DNA of 64,000 nt, from the NCBI RefSeq assembly GCF_033115175.1, contig NC_084850.1, positions 110,529,939 through 110,593,938 on the forward strand. The letters are read 5' to 3'. Made by a program: the position numbers and the translations under genes. Positions 23,126 through 33,846 of the stretch are shown here, piece by piece. Source of the DNA: Lepus europaeus (taxonomy: Eukaryota; Chordata; Mammalia; Lagomorpha; Leporidae). Within the stretch, counting starts at the first letter, position 1. Each line of letters opens with the position of its first letter. Below the pieces are notes generated by a model. That model saw only the letters and a program-made list of their open reading frames with translations. It was not told the origin of the DNA and ran no database searches.

Positions 23126-24149
23126 AATTCATATGGTTTCTTAGCCTTAGCACTACAGACAATTTGTATTGGAGAATTCTCTGTTTGGTGCCATCCTGTA
23201 GAATGTTCATCAGCATCCTTGGTCTCTACACGTTAGATACCAATTGCACCTTCTCCCCAGCTGTAATAACCAAAATTGGGCCCATATATTGTCAAATGTC
23301 TCTGGGGGAAAAATCAATTCCAGTTCAGAACCACAGCTTGCTGGAGGTGCCTGTGGGAAGCTCAGGGAGGGGAGAATTCGGCAAGGAAGACTTGGAGTGG
23401 ACTTGGGCAACCTTCTCAGTGAGCTCCAGAGTTGAGTGGAGGGCACAGGTAGGGTGAGGAGGAGGCTGTGTGCGTGTGCGTGCGTGTGTGTGTGTGCATG
23501 TGTGTGTGTGTTTGTGTGTGTGTGGGAGAGGAAAGTTAAACCAACTCTTACCATTTTATCACTCTGCCTGCTTCCAGGCAGTCCCTTGTCCAAAACAGAT
23601 GAACAGCTCAGAACTAAACTCAGCACTTGTAGTTTCTTTTAGAAAAAAATGACAAGCACACAGACCGTGTTGCAGTTTGCATAACATCCGTTTTCAGGTG
23701 AGTTTAGTTTGGATGACAGGCCCTCAAGCAGTCATTTCACAGCCTGTCGGTTTCTGGGTTGCTGGGGATGTTTTGACTTTTACGTACTTGTGTGCAACTA
23801 TTAAAAAATCAATATGTGGTTCCAATATAGGGACTGCTGTCAATCAGAGTACAGGGTCAGATAAAACATGCAAATGCTTTTTTTGCTGAAGCTCTGAGCC
23901 TGATCTGGCTTGTATATGTACAAAGGAGATCTCTGAGGACAGCGACAGATTTTCAGGGATGCTGCAGATGTTCGAGATTGCTCCAAAACCCCTGTAATTC
24001 TCTGTAAATGAGGAAGTGAAGAAGAATAAATACAGGATAATATCTATGCTAACGTCTTCATTTTATCCATTAGATTTCCAGTAAAAAGGTTCTGATTGGG
24101 ATTCCTCACTCCCACTGAATTATGGTGCCTTCCAACGTCAAATAGTGCT
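23126..24149. other. Unique DNA with GT microsatellite
   Basis: Positions 23467-23525 are a GT/GC-interrupted dinucleotide run. 23643-23940 is unique and moderately CpG-containing, but I found no convincing exon. Confidence 0.5.
23467..23525. repeat. GT microsatellite
   Basis: About 59 bp of GT units with GC and CAT interruptions. It generates Cys/Val or His/Thr-rich chance frames on both strands. Confidence 0.95.
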
Positions 24150-24615
24150 GGATACTCTAATGCCCTGCCCCCAGAGCCCCTCACATCCCTTCCACTGGTT
24201 TAGTGTGCCCAGCCTTCCGTGTCAGTGTGCTTTGCTGCTAATGACTAGCACCTGTGACCTTCCTTGGTGGCTTTTTCTTGGGCTAATTGAGTTGTCTCAC
24301 CTGCACCTAGACCCTGAAACTTTATAACACCCTGGGGAGGTCCATAGCCAATGGACAAGGATTTGAAAGCCCAATGCCGTTACCTCACATTGAAAGACAT
24401 TCAAGGTGTAATTTTTTTCTCCAGAGCTTCACCTTGGGCTGAGGATGAAAGTGAGACATTTCCTGAAATTGCAGCCTTGATTCTTGACTTTCTCTCTTCC
24501 TCTGTCCTGCTTTCCCTGCTCTACTTTGGTCTCCCCTGGAAGCACTTACCCCACAAATCACTCAGACAGGAATCCTCATCTCAGGGTCTGCTTCTGGGGG
24601 GGGGGGAATTGAGTG
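24150..24615 (+). mobile_element. LTR-like remnant (tentative)
   Basis: Ends with aatcctcatctcagggtctg and cttctgggggggggg, the same end type as at 23060-23115. It may be a solo LTR of the same broad class. A 10-bp G run is at 24597-24606. Confidence 0.4.
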
Positions 24616-25039
24616 AAGACATAAGCATTTCAAGGTGTCCATTGAACTTGAAGAGGAAGTGAATTCTATGACTCAGGTGGAATGTTCCAGAATCTTACCC
24701 TCTCCTATAAGGTAGGTTCTCTTGAGATGTTTCTTGCTGTAATGGATGATGATCTTGGCCTGGAGAACTGAGAAAATAAACACAGCTCCCCTTGCCTCCC
24801 AGGCAATAGGGCCACAAAGGAACTCAGGAAGTACTGTAGAAGCCCGCTTAGCCAAGGAAAGTAAGAGAAGCCAGCCTTGAGTTTTTAAAGGACTTGGATC
24901 ACAGACACCCAAAGCTGTGTGCATGTGCCTTCAGACTGAAACATATTAAGATCTGCTTCTGATATAAGGTTTGGGAGGATCTCCACAACTTTATTGCAAA
25001 ACTGATTGATGATATAGTGCCGTTTTTTGGAGTTCTTTA
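24616..25039. other. Unique DNA
   Basis: No recognised gene or repeat. Confidence 0.55.
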
Positions 25040-25235
25040 TACTTGTGCAGCAATGTTTTTGTCATGCATTATATCATTTAACCTTTGTAACATACTTGTG
25101 AGATACTAACATTCCTCACTTTACAGGCGAGAATACTGAGGTTATCTGCCTAAGTTTACCCCCTGAGTAAGTGGGAGCTGGAATTTTAGCTCTCCTTGGT
25201 CTGAACCAGATAGCCTTTTGCTTAACTATCTACCA
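25040..25235 (+). mobile_element. MIR
   Basis: Contains cattatatcatttaaccttt, then cctcactttacaggcgagaa, then gtaagtgggagctggaattt and agatagccttttgcttaac, in MIR order. Confidence 0.75.
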
Positions 25236-27029
25236 GTGGCTTTGATGCTGGCTCTCCTCTCTCCAAAGCGATGAGGGAACATTTGTCAACATTTGCACAA
25301 GACAAAAAACTGTTTCATCTGGGAAGGTTTATGTAGACATTGTTCTTTTCGAAGGGAGATATGTAAATGTACAGGAAATTGAAATATATTAAATGAGCCC
25401 AACATGCTGTAATACAGACAATATTTTATATGGCAAAATTTTCTCTAAGCTTAGCGTTTCCTTACTACAAGGTCAATATGATGATTAATGGTTTATTTAT
25501 AAGGTAGAAAATGATCCTTTTCTTTGCACTCATTTGTAGTACTGCATCTGGTATAATTTCTTTCCTATCCGGGTACGTGCAAAGGTTGTTCTTGGGTTTT
25601 AATTATTTTGTTTTTCCTCCTCTTCTCCACCTCCCTCCCCAGCCTCATTTTTGCCTTAGAACCAAAGCCAAGAAGGCTGCAGAACTACTCTTGTTTTATC
25701 CAATTCATTCCCTCCAGGACTGAAAAATGTGGCTATTCCTGAATTCTAAGTTTTCTGGCCAACCTCAAATGCAATATGAGAACACTTTTGGACGACAACC
25801 CTCCGTGAAAAAAAAAAAACATATACAGGATATATGTTCATATTTTAGTTTAAGCACTGAAAGGAAATTCTAGGCTTTGTTGTGAAATTTTAAAATATCA
25901 ATTTTCAGCAACATAGAAAAGAAAATTTGAAAGTAGCTACACAAAAATCGGTTTTTATTTTCATTTAGAAATCAGACCAAAGATTAGAGCAAAACTCTAT
26001 TCTCTGGGGTTCAAATTTTGTTTGCCCTGAATAAAATACACCTTCCTGTTTGACAGAAAACACATAAAGTATCCTAATTGTGAAGCAGCCCCAGGCAAGT
26101 GGTATTTAGGAAAATAAAATACTAAGCACAGAATCACAGAGCTGGAAGAAACCCTGTGAGAACATCTTGTCCTGCCCTCATCTCCCAACAGGGAATGGCT
26201 AACTCATCCTTCATGGGTTATTTACTATTTTGGTAGGATTTGTAAACCTAGATTATTTTTCATGTTTTGTGCCATTCCCATGGCATTTCACTTAATGGTG
26301 GAATGTCTTGAATCACAAGAAGCCACCAATACCTAATAAAACACTTAACACATACAGTATTTGGTAGAACTTTCTAGAAGGAATGAGTGCATCAACCAAT
26401 GAAAAATATGAAAGGATGAATAGAATATTTATAATGGGATTCTTATTCTTACTGGTATGATTAATAAAAGTGGAACAAACTGTGCCCAAGTTAAATGTTT
26501 TGCAAACTCTTCATTTCATATTCCATGGTGTGGGTCTTGTCCTTTTTAATGTGTAAGGTGTCCTGTAATATGAATATATTCCAAGCAAGGAGTCTTTTGA
26601 GAGGAACAGGGGTGCTGTTAAACATTACAAGACTGCTGTGGGCAATCTGAGACTAATGGTTACCCTCTCAATGAGGGATTAGGAGCAGGGGGAAATGTGT
26701 ATACAGGCTGTAAATGAAGACACAAGAGTTTAATCACACAAATGAAGATTTGAAGGGATTTTATTATGAATATCTTTGATGTTCTCACCTTGTTTTGGAA
26801 TTGCGGCAAAGAAATGGGCCAAATAACAAAGACTCCTTTACAAAAATTAGGCAAGAAAGAATTGAACCCATATCAGACCATAGTCTGAGACTTCCCGTCC
26901 TGCTATCCTGCCAAATCCATCACGAACTCCCAACCCCAGTTCCCAGTCTCTCACCATCCTCTACCCCTCTTCTCCTCTTCACGGGCAACTTTCAGGACTA
27001 GGGGCTCCAGGATGCATTGCTTCTGGAAC
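25236..27029. other. Long unique interval
   Basis: AT-rich to about 26700, then more mixed. Positions 26128-26200 (agaatcacagagctggaaga, ccctgtgagaacatcttgtc) resemble a deep mammalian repeat that I cannot name. No gene recognised. Confidence 0.5.
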
Positions 27030-27686
27030 CAGTCAACATGAGACTTCCATTAAGGTGAAGGCTGCCGTCCACCACCTGGTCAACATGTATCTGAAGGCCT
27101 CCTCCACCTGCCTCTCCCAGGGCGTCTACGTTGAAGGCAGCAGTGTGGTTCAACATGGGCGGGGTGGCGGGGCAGGGCCACTTCTGCGAATTGGCGTAAA
27201 AGTGTGAGGCCATCGTGCATCTTTTCACGGGATACCGGTGCAGCCGCCACCGCACACCGCACCCTGTTTCCCGAACCAGCAGCAGAAGCTGCACCAAGGG
27301 AATGGCGTGACATGTGGGAAGCCATGGAAGCCACCTGGCCCTGGAGAAGAACCTGAACCAGGCCCTTTTGGACCTGCGTATCCTGGGTTCAGCCAATGCA
27401 AACTGAAGTCTCTGTATCTTTCTGGAGAGCCAGTTCCTCCACAAGGAGGTGAAACTCATCAAGAAGTGAGACCACCTGACCAACCTCCGCAGGCTGGCCG
27501 GCCTTGAGGCTCACTCCAAAGCACGACTGGAAGCTTGTAGAGCCCAGAAAACTTGGAGGGGCCCCTCGTCATTCCTCTGGAATCGTGATTTCTCCTAAGC
27601 TCCTCCCTCCAACAGAGACATAGCTTTTCATCACCCTGAAGCACTCACAGAAGCCATGGACCAGATGAAAACGAAAAAGATTCCTT

Positions 27687-27690
<4 letters not shown>
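27030..27690 (+). pseudogene. FTL: Ferritin light chain processed pseudogene
   Basis: The parent encodes the L subunit of the cytosolic iron-storage ferritin shell. This intronless copy keeps recognisable blocks: an N-terminal helix region (gctgccgtccaccacctggt, 27061-27080), LEKNLNQALLDL (about 27340-27376), KEVKLIKK (27443-27466) and HLTNLRRLAG (27473-27502), then 3' UTR text (gagcccag at 27540, cctaagctcctccctcca at about 27595-27612, gccatggaccagatgaaa near 27652). It is broken. The middle of the coding region is scrambled, with deletions. A TAA lies in frame at 27197-27199 within the ELAEEK-like segment. A small deletion after the KLIKK block shifts the frame. The polyadenylation signal has decayed to cgaaaaa and the A tail is replaced by a GA run. 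Nothing suggests expression. The identification is from remembered ferritin sequence and I am confident of it. Confidence 0.88.

Positions 27691-27738
<48 letters not shown>
27691..27738. repeat. Pure GA microsatellite (24 units)
   Basis: 48 bp of uninterrupted AG units abut the end of the ferritin pseudogene, where an A tail would be expected. It may have grown from the tail. Confidence 0.97.
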
Positions 27739-27739
<1 letters not shown>

Positions 27740-27824
27740 CTAAGTGGGGGGAAAAGTATTTAGAATACATGCAGGATTTGCAGTCTGCTTATAATTTTCT
27801 GGATTGTCTAAAGAAATTGTTCTT

Positions 27825-28151
27825 GGGGCCGGCGCTGTGGCGCCTTGGGCTAAAGCCCTGGCCTGAAGCGCCAGCATCCCATATGGTTACCGATTCTAGT
27901 CCGGGCTGCTCCACTTCCAATCAAGCTCTCTGCTATGGCCTGGGAAAGCAGTAGAAGATGACCCAAGTCGTTGGGCCCCTGCAGCCACATGGGAGACCTG
28001 GAAGAAGCTCCTGGCTCCAGGCTTCGGATTGGTGCAGCTCGGGCCATTGCAGCCATCTGGGGAGTGAACCAGCAGATGGAAGACCTCTCTCTCTGTCTCT
28101 ACCTCTCTCTGTAACTCTGTCTTTCAAATAAATACAAACAAATCTTTAAAA
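27825..28151 (+). mobile_element. CSINE with TSD, young-looking
   Basis: Starts GGGGCCGGCGCTGTGGCGC. TSD aaattgttctt at 27814-27824 and 28152-28162. Confidence 0.95.
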
Positions 28152-28162
28152 AAATTGTTCTT

Positions 28163-29985
28163 AACTTTAATGCATTGTCTGTGTACTTTGAGGATTTGAT
28201 AAGCTATATTTCTCTGTGCAGAAAAAACACCCATTTATAAACTGTTAAATACAATCTTAGTGGTTTTATCATTTCTCTGAAGCCATTCTGGGTCCTGGAT
28301 TAAATTCAAACTGTAGTGTTGTAAAATGTATACCTAGTTTTGCCTAGCAGAGCAGAGAGCTGAGTATCTGGACTACATCATGCTGTGTCACCTGTAACCC
28401 CAAAACTCAGGAGAAAATTGCTTTTCCGGATTTTCAAGCTGGTGTGATGCCATATGCCTGTTCTGAAGAACACAATAGGAAGAAGCCCTGTGAAATTCAT
28501 CTTCGCGTTTGCCACTAGGTTGCTGCGGAGAACATTGATTTTTCCTTCATATGCTGACCTCTTTATGAAGCCTCTCAAGAGAAATTTCATTCTGGTCTCC
28601 GTATTCAGAGTAAAAGTGCTTCACTTGGATCATTGGTTTGTTTTTGTTTTATGGACACTACATGTTATAACTAATTCAGTTTTCTCTTCTGATTGCCTGC
28701 TAGAAAGCTGCAAACCAAATTTGTCATCCACCCAGAGTGTACGAGCAGGATTGTGTAAGCATTTTTGTTTAAGCTTCATTTGTGGTCTGTTACTGATTTC
28801 TTGCTGTATGCATGTTATGGATCATTTTAAGCCACCTTAAAACCCTTCTAGAACAAGACTGTGTATAAATAAACAAACTTAAAATGCAGGTTTCAAAAAA
28901 AATGGCTCTGCAGTTTCGAGAAAAGGGAAGATAATTTTCAGGAAGCAGCTGAGAGAGCCAAAATGATTAGAATGGCGGTGGGTCAAATGGAGGTTACATT
29001 CCAGAATCCAACAGAGAAGCAGCAAAATGTAGCATTTTCTTTAAAATGGGTTTCATTTTTCTGCTTCGTTATTTTCTTCTAAATCCACACATTGTGTCCC
29101 CGAGAGAGCAATCTAATAGATATGTATTGTTTTCTTTGCACTTTGAAAAGCTGGAGTTACAACTTTTTCTCAAGATGCATAAATGCAAACAAGTCAATTC
29201 TTTCTTTGTGGCACCCTTCCTTCCCGAAGCAGGAAGGCCAAGGACACCCTATCATTTCTTTTATCCTGGAAGGGTCAGAAGCATGGGAAGACTATTTTGC
29301 AGACTTTGGGACAACTGTTTGGCCTAGTTAAGGAGAAAATCTTATCTTTCTGTTTTCATGCAAAGTCTTGTGAAAATAAAAAATATATATTTAGGAAACA
29401 TTCCTAGAGAAAGGACTTTTTTACCATTTGCTGTTTGTTGGCAGTAAGAGATAATATGAAAGTACTTAATTGTCTTCAGATTTGGATTAAAAACTCATAC
29501 TCTGTGCTTAACATATATACTTAAAATCACTTTTCAAAGGAGCACCCAAATATAATCACATAAATCCGAATGAGAAAAAATAATCACATAATACTAGGAT
29601 CAATTGAAAAGCTATAATTTGAAACAGATCATAGGGGAAGAAGGATGACAAAATGTGTTTCTAAATGACAACTTAATATTTATCAAGTTATTATTAGTGT
29701 CCTTCATTGCCAGGAATGGGGCTATAGGAGGAAGCTTTATTCAGGTCTCCCAAATAAGCAGAAATGTTCTTTGGGCATCATGTAATTCTTGAAAAACAAC
29801 AACTTGCTGGGCAGAAAATAAACAATTTAAAGACATGTTAAAATATTAGTTTGACTTTTAAAAATGACAAGGTTCTTGAAGAACTTTTGGAAACGTGGGA
29901 GTTTGTTGACATTAAATTTCTAGGGATTAATTTGGAAACAAGTTCCACAGTGATTTCCTCTATGGATAAACACACATGCCTCTAT
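28163..29985. other. Unique DNA with a 128-codon frame
   Basis: Plus-strand frame 28454-28840 is open for 128 codons without repeat content, followed by AATAAA at about 28867 and a short A run near 28896. The protein has no domain I recognise and is hydrophobic and Phe/Leu rich, as chance AT-rich frames often are. It may be an old retrocopy end. No other feature is seen to 29985. Confidence 0.4.
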
Positions 29986-29986
29986 G

Positions 29987-30027
29987 AGTGTGAGTGTGTG
30001 TGTGTGTACGTGTGTGTGTGTGTTTGT
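29987..30027. repeat. GT microsatellite
   Basis: About 41 bp of TG units with GTACG interruption. Confidence 0.95.
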
Positions 30028-30122
30028 ACACTCTCACAGAGAAGTGTAATAAATTATTTCTGTAGGCTGTGACAAATTCCATATACCAGCCTGAAAGGCT
30101 TTTCTTGGTATACAATATTTTA

Positions 30123-30506
30123 TTTTTTTTATTATTATTTTTTAATTTTTTTAAATTTTTTCGCCCGGCCTCAGTCTGTTCTCAGAACACACTCCATCAC
30201 CTGGAGCCCAGGACTCAGATTGCGCAGTGGTCTGGTCATCATCGGCCAGGGCTCACGGCCACAGCGGCACAGGCCTCCCCACCGCCCTCCCGCCCACGAC
30301 CCCCTAACTGCCCCGCGCCCGGGCCCCGAGCCCCACTTCGCCGGCCTCGTTTTCATAATCCTCTCAGGCCCTGGGGCCTGATCATATAAGGAAAATACTG
30401 TGGGCTCATGCGGGGGCTGCCCTGGGGATCCGGGCGCACCCTACCCTACAACCCTCGCTGCACCCCACCCGCCCACCGGCCTACCCCGTGCCCACGCCCG
30501 CCACCC
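30123..30506 (-). pseudogene. SCARNA17: Retrocopy of SCARNA17 (mgU12-22/U4-8)
   Basis: A 384-bp GC-rich block in AT-rich DNA is flanked by a perfect 16-bp TSD (ggtatacaatatttta, 30107-30122 and 30507-30522). Its plus-strand left end is a 38-bp T-rich run, the A-rich tail of a minus-strand retrocopy. Read on the minus strand it contains two guides for spliceosomal RNAs. At 30219-30231 the strand is complementary to U4 nucleotides 5-15, directly before a CTGA box, with C8 opposite the fifth base upstream of that box. At 30385-30397 it is complementary to U12 nucleotides 18-28, with G22 placed at or within one base of the same spacing. One RNA carrying both guides is mgU12-22/U4-8, a Cajal body RNA directing 2'-O-methylation. 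The copy is about 345 nt without its tail, shorter than the roughly 420 nt I recall for the human RNA, so it is probably 5' truncated. No promoter is visible. Confidence 0.78.
30163..30252 (-). ncRNA. Box C/D U4-8 guide domain within the retrocopy
   Basis: On the minus strand the order is: terminal stem strand GCCCTGGCC (30244-30252), C box GATGATGA (30236-30243), U4 guide (30219-30231), D' box CTGA (30215-30218), C'-like GGTGATGG (30194-30201), D box CTGA (30171-30174) and stem partner GGCCGGGC (30163-30170). The stem pairs with one bulged T. All elements needed for a box C/D fold are intact. Whether it is transcribed is unknown. The separate U12 half has a degraded box (TATGA). Confidence 0.6.
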
Positions 30507-30522
30507 GGTATACAATATTTTA

Positions 30523-30822
30523 GAATGAATTTAAATTACCTTTTAAATTGAATGTCCAATTACTTTCCCAGTGTTGAAGTTTTAGGGGTCTTAATTGTTC
30601 ATTCTTCCTTTCAGCTATGTTCTAATCAATTAGAATAGAAAAGAATCAAGATGAAAATAAAAAATGGCTTTCCTGATGGTAAAGCTAGATTGGAGAATAT
30701 GTTAAGGCTTTCTGTTGTTACACACTGAATTAAACAAAACCACCTAGCTCCAGGAAGAGGCTGAAACAGAGCAGAGATCAGGCTGAGCTGGCCGGAAGGG
30801 TAGTCAAACTTTTCTTCTTTAT
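30523..30822. other. Unique DNA
   Basis: No feature recognised between the SCARNA17 retrocopy and the next CSINE. Confidence 0.55.
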
Positions 30823-31168
30823 TTAGGATTTATTTTATTTATTTGAAAAACAGAGTGACTAAAAGAGAAGAAGAGATGGAGTTAGGGAAGGAAGCAAGGA
30901 AGGAGGGAGAGAGAGAGAGCAGTATCTTCCATCTACTGATTCACTCCCCAACTGGCCATAACGGCCTGGGCTGGGCCAGGCCAAAGCCAGGAGCTAAGAA
31001 ATCCATCTGGGTCTCCCATGTGGGCGGCAAGAGGCCAAGTACTGGCAAGTGCCTTCCCAGAGACATTAATGGGGAACTGGGTCAGAAGCACAGTAGCTGA
31101 CACTTGAATCAGTGCTGTGATAATGGATGCCAGTGTCCAGGTGGAGGCTTAACCTACATCAGCCCTGG
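30823..31168 (-). mobile_element. CSINE, older subfamily
   Basis: Reverse complement with an expanded purine segment (gaaggaagcaaggaaggag) and older body type. Ends acatcagccctgg. Confidence 0.88.
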
Positions 31169-31734
31169 TTCACCTCTTCTACTAACTACACGGAGACCCA
31201 GGTAACGATGGTGGTCCAAGGGAAGAGGGGAGGGCATGGCAGGCTCCATTGCCTTATCATTGCAGTGACCCTGTGCCTGGCAGGCAGCAGGCTCTCGGAG
31301 TTCTCCAACTCCCCCCCACTGTGTCCCTTTAAGGACTAGAGTGGAAATTCCCTCTTTTTTATAGATATATGAGGCCTAGAAAATAAAGGTCTCTTGCAAA
31401 TGACCTCATGAGCTCTCTGCCATAACCAAAGTGCTCAGTTGCTTGTCCCTAATACCTACACTTCTCAAACAGTTCCCCACATCCAGATCGCCCTTCATAC
31501 CCTCCTTCACCAAGTCCACTTTTCAGCCTAGTTTCCGCCTGTCTTCTGTGGAAGTTTCCCTGAGCAACCCAACCCAGCCTTCTGGGATGGATTCATTTTC
31601 TTCTCTTAGTTGTCACATGGACCCCTGGACAGTAGGCAAGTTGGCAGCTGAAAGGCAGGTAGCACAGTGATGGAACAATGACGGCCGGGCCACACTATCT
31701 GTGCTCCATCTTGGTCCAATGCTTTCACCTTTTT

Positions 31735-31885
31735 TGGCTCCAGCTTCTTCATCTGAAAAACCAGACACCATCAAGATAATATTATCCAACTCAAAGATTA
31801 TACTAAGGATTACGGTAAGCAAGTCACGTACAGTCCTTAAGCCATGGTCCAGCACAAAGTAAGTGCAGTGTTAGCTATCTTTATG
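31735..31885 (+). mobile_element. MIR fragment
   Basis: ttggctccagcttcttcatc, aagattatactaaggattac, then cacaaagtaagtgcagtgtt follow the second half of the MIR pattern, with heavy decay. Confidence 0.5.
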
Positions 31886-32109
31886 AAGTAACGTTGCACT
31901 TGAGTTATGCTAATGACATTTCAAAATAACATTGTTCCTCGATTTCAGGAAAATAGATAACTTTCGATTCTAGAATCTCCCTTAATGACCATTCCTCCCT
32001 TTAAGCACAATTAATGGAAGTAAAACCTGAGAATTTGCTCATCTTTTGGATGTATTATTTAGTGAGTAAGAGGATAGAGAAAGGAAGTGAAGGAGGACCG
32101 CTCTCTCTC

Positions 32110-32275
32110 CTTAGCCTAATAAGTTGAGTCATGTTATTTAGGTTCTGGGATTAATTGCTTTAATTACCACAGTGCTGAAAGCAGGCACGACATATTTTAA
32201 CCTCTCAGGAAGGACAAGCTGCACAAAGGGGTCATTTGAGAGCTGAAGCTAATTAACTGCTGGCTGCTACTCTTT
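32110..32275. promoter_or_regulatory. Candidate conserved non-coding block
   Basis: Carries an AP-1-like TGAGTCA (32125-32131), ttaattgctttaattacc near 32151-32168, and taatta at 32250-32255, with no repeat similarity. This composition is typical of developmental enhancers. No conservation data are available here. Confidence 0.25.
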
Positions 32276-32460
32276 GCATAGTTTCCAATTCCTGGGAGTC
32301 TTCTCCACCCACTCTTTTCGCCCACACATCCTTTCCTTCCATTTTGTGGTAGCCTTGGCTAGATCAGCATAAGGAGCAGGGAACTGAATAGGCACAGAAC
32401 TCTAGGCAACACTAAGGCCTTGAACTCTTTTGCACTAGGGCCTGTTTAAAGTTTTGCCTT

Positions 32461-32802
32461 GGAGCTGGCACTGTGGCGTATTGGGTAAAGTCGCTGCCTG
32501 CAGTGCAGACATCCCATATGGGTGCCGGTTCGAGTCCCGACTGCTCCTCTTCTGATCCAGCTCTCTGCTATGGCCTGGGAAAGCAGTAGAAGATGGCCCA
32601 AGTCCTTGGGCCCCTGCACCCACGTGGGAGACCCAGAAGAAGCTCCTGGCTCCTGGCTTCGGATTAGCACAGCTGCAGCCATTGCGGCCAATTGGGGAGT
32701 GAACCATCGGATGGAAGATCTTTCTCTCTCTCTTTCTCCCTCTCCTTCTGTCTCTGTATAACTCTGACTTTCAAGTAAATAAATAAATATTTTTTAAAAA
32801 AT
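32461..32802 (+). mobile_element. CSINE, full length
   Basis: Starts ggagctggcactgtggcg. An imperfect TSD is seen (aaagttttgcctt, 32448-32460, against aaagttcttgctttt from 32803). The CT run is broken by TTC and CCC units. Confidence 0.93.
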
Positions 32803-33360
32803 AAAGTTCTTGCTTTTTGGATACTAGGTAGTTGACTCTCCCTCTCTTGAAAGATGTAGAGTTACAATGCTACTTATTCAGATGAGGAAAATAGCTTCAC
32901 TGTGTTAATGGTGCGTTATTTATTTCCGTAAGTCATTTATCCACCTTGATGAATAATTTATTCATCACGGTAATGATGAAGCAGGCACTGCTCCATGGAG
33001 CAGCGGGGGTGGCAGTATATAATATAAAAGAGTTTGAATTAATGTAAAGTTTCAGCTGACTAAACTCCATACGAATCAGACATCCTCCTCAGAATTTAGC
33101 AATTCTGATGGCTCAATTACAGATCCATAAGAAGAGATAAAGTCTGGCATTTGCCAGGAGAGGTCAAGGTTCCCCAATGGCACAAAATACCAGGTCAAAG
33201 TGAAGGAGACATGGGTAGAGACAACTATCTGGGACTTAAAATCAACCTCTTGTTTCTGCCAAAAATTGATATCCTGAATCTCAACATAGGAAATCATACA
33301 TAGACAAAAATTGAGGAGCATTATCCAAAATGGCTGATCTGTAATTCTTTTTTTCCACCC
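32803..33360. other. Unique DNA
   Basis: No repeat or gene recognised. The minus-strand 81-codon frame at 33076-33321 has no support. Confidence 0.5.
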
Positions 33361-33846
33361 AAAGATTTATTTATTTGAAAGGCAGAGTTACAGAGAGGCA
33401 GAGGCAGAGAAATAAAGAGAGGTCTTCCACCTGCTGGTTCACTCCCCAAATGGCCGCAACAGCCAGAGCTGGGCTGATCCAAAACCAAGAGCCAGAAACC
33501 TCCTGGCTTCGGACCAGCACAGCTTGGCCATTGCAGCCAATTGGGAAGTGAACCAGCAGATGGAAGATCTCTTTCTCTCTCTCTGCCTCTCCTCTCTCTG
33601 TGTAACTCTGACTTTCAAATAAATAAATAAATCTTAAAAAAAAAAAAAAAAAAAAAGCCAGGAACTTCTTCCAGATCTCCCATGCAAGTGCAGGGGCCCA
33701 AGGACTTGGGCCATCTTCCAGTGCTTTCCCAGGCCATAGCAGAGATCTAGATAGGAAGTAGAGCAGCTGGGACTTGAACCAGCGCCCATATGGGATGCTG
33801 GTGCCGCAGGCAGCAGCTTTATCTACTATACCACAGCACCGGCCCC
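33361..33846 (-). mobile_element. CSINE split by a second CSINE
   Basis: The minus-strand copy runs 33361-33499 and 33657-33846, tail to ggccccac head, with 33500-33656 inserted in the middle. Joining the two parts recovers the usual order around the gagccaggagcttcttcc region. The 170-codon frame across it is an artefact. Confidence 0.93.
33500..33656 (+). mobile_element. 5'-truncated CSINE nested in another CSINE
   Basis: Begins in mid-body (ctcctggcttcggaccagc), runs through the CT segment and ends with a 21-bp A run. TSD gccagaaac (33491-33499) against gccaggaac (33657-33665). Only the 3' half was inserted. Confidence 0.9.

Larger units (their letters stand above)
31169..32460. other. Unique DNA with a MIR-like piece
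   Basis: Contains a degraded MIR at about 31735-31885 and a possible conserved non-coding block at 32110-32275, listed separately. The rest is unassigned. Confidence 0.5.

Noticed and set aside
23643-23697. Exon-like segment before gtgagt
   Set aside because: In the phase required after the candidate exon at 22772-22892 it hits TAA; only 55 bp long.
25040-25235. Possible coding conservation in 25040-25235
   Set aside because: The order of motifs is that of a MIR.
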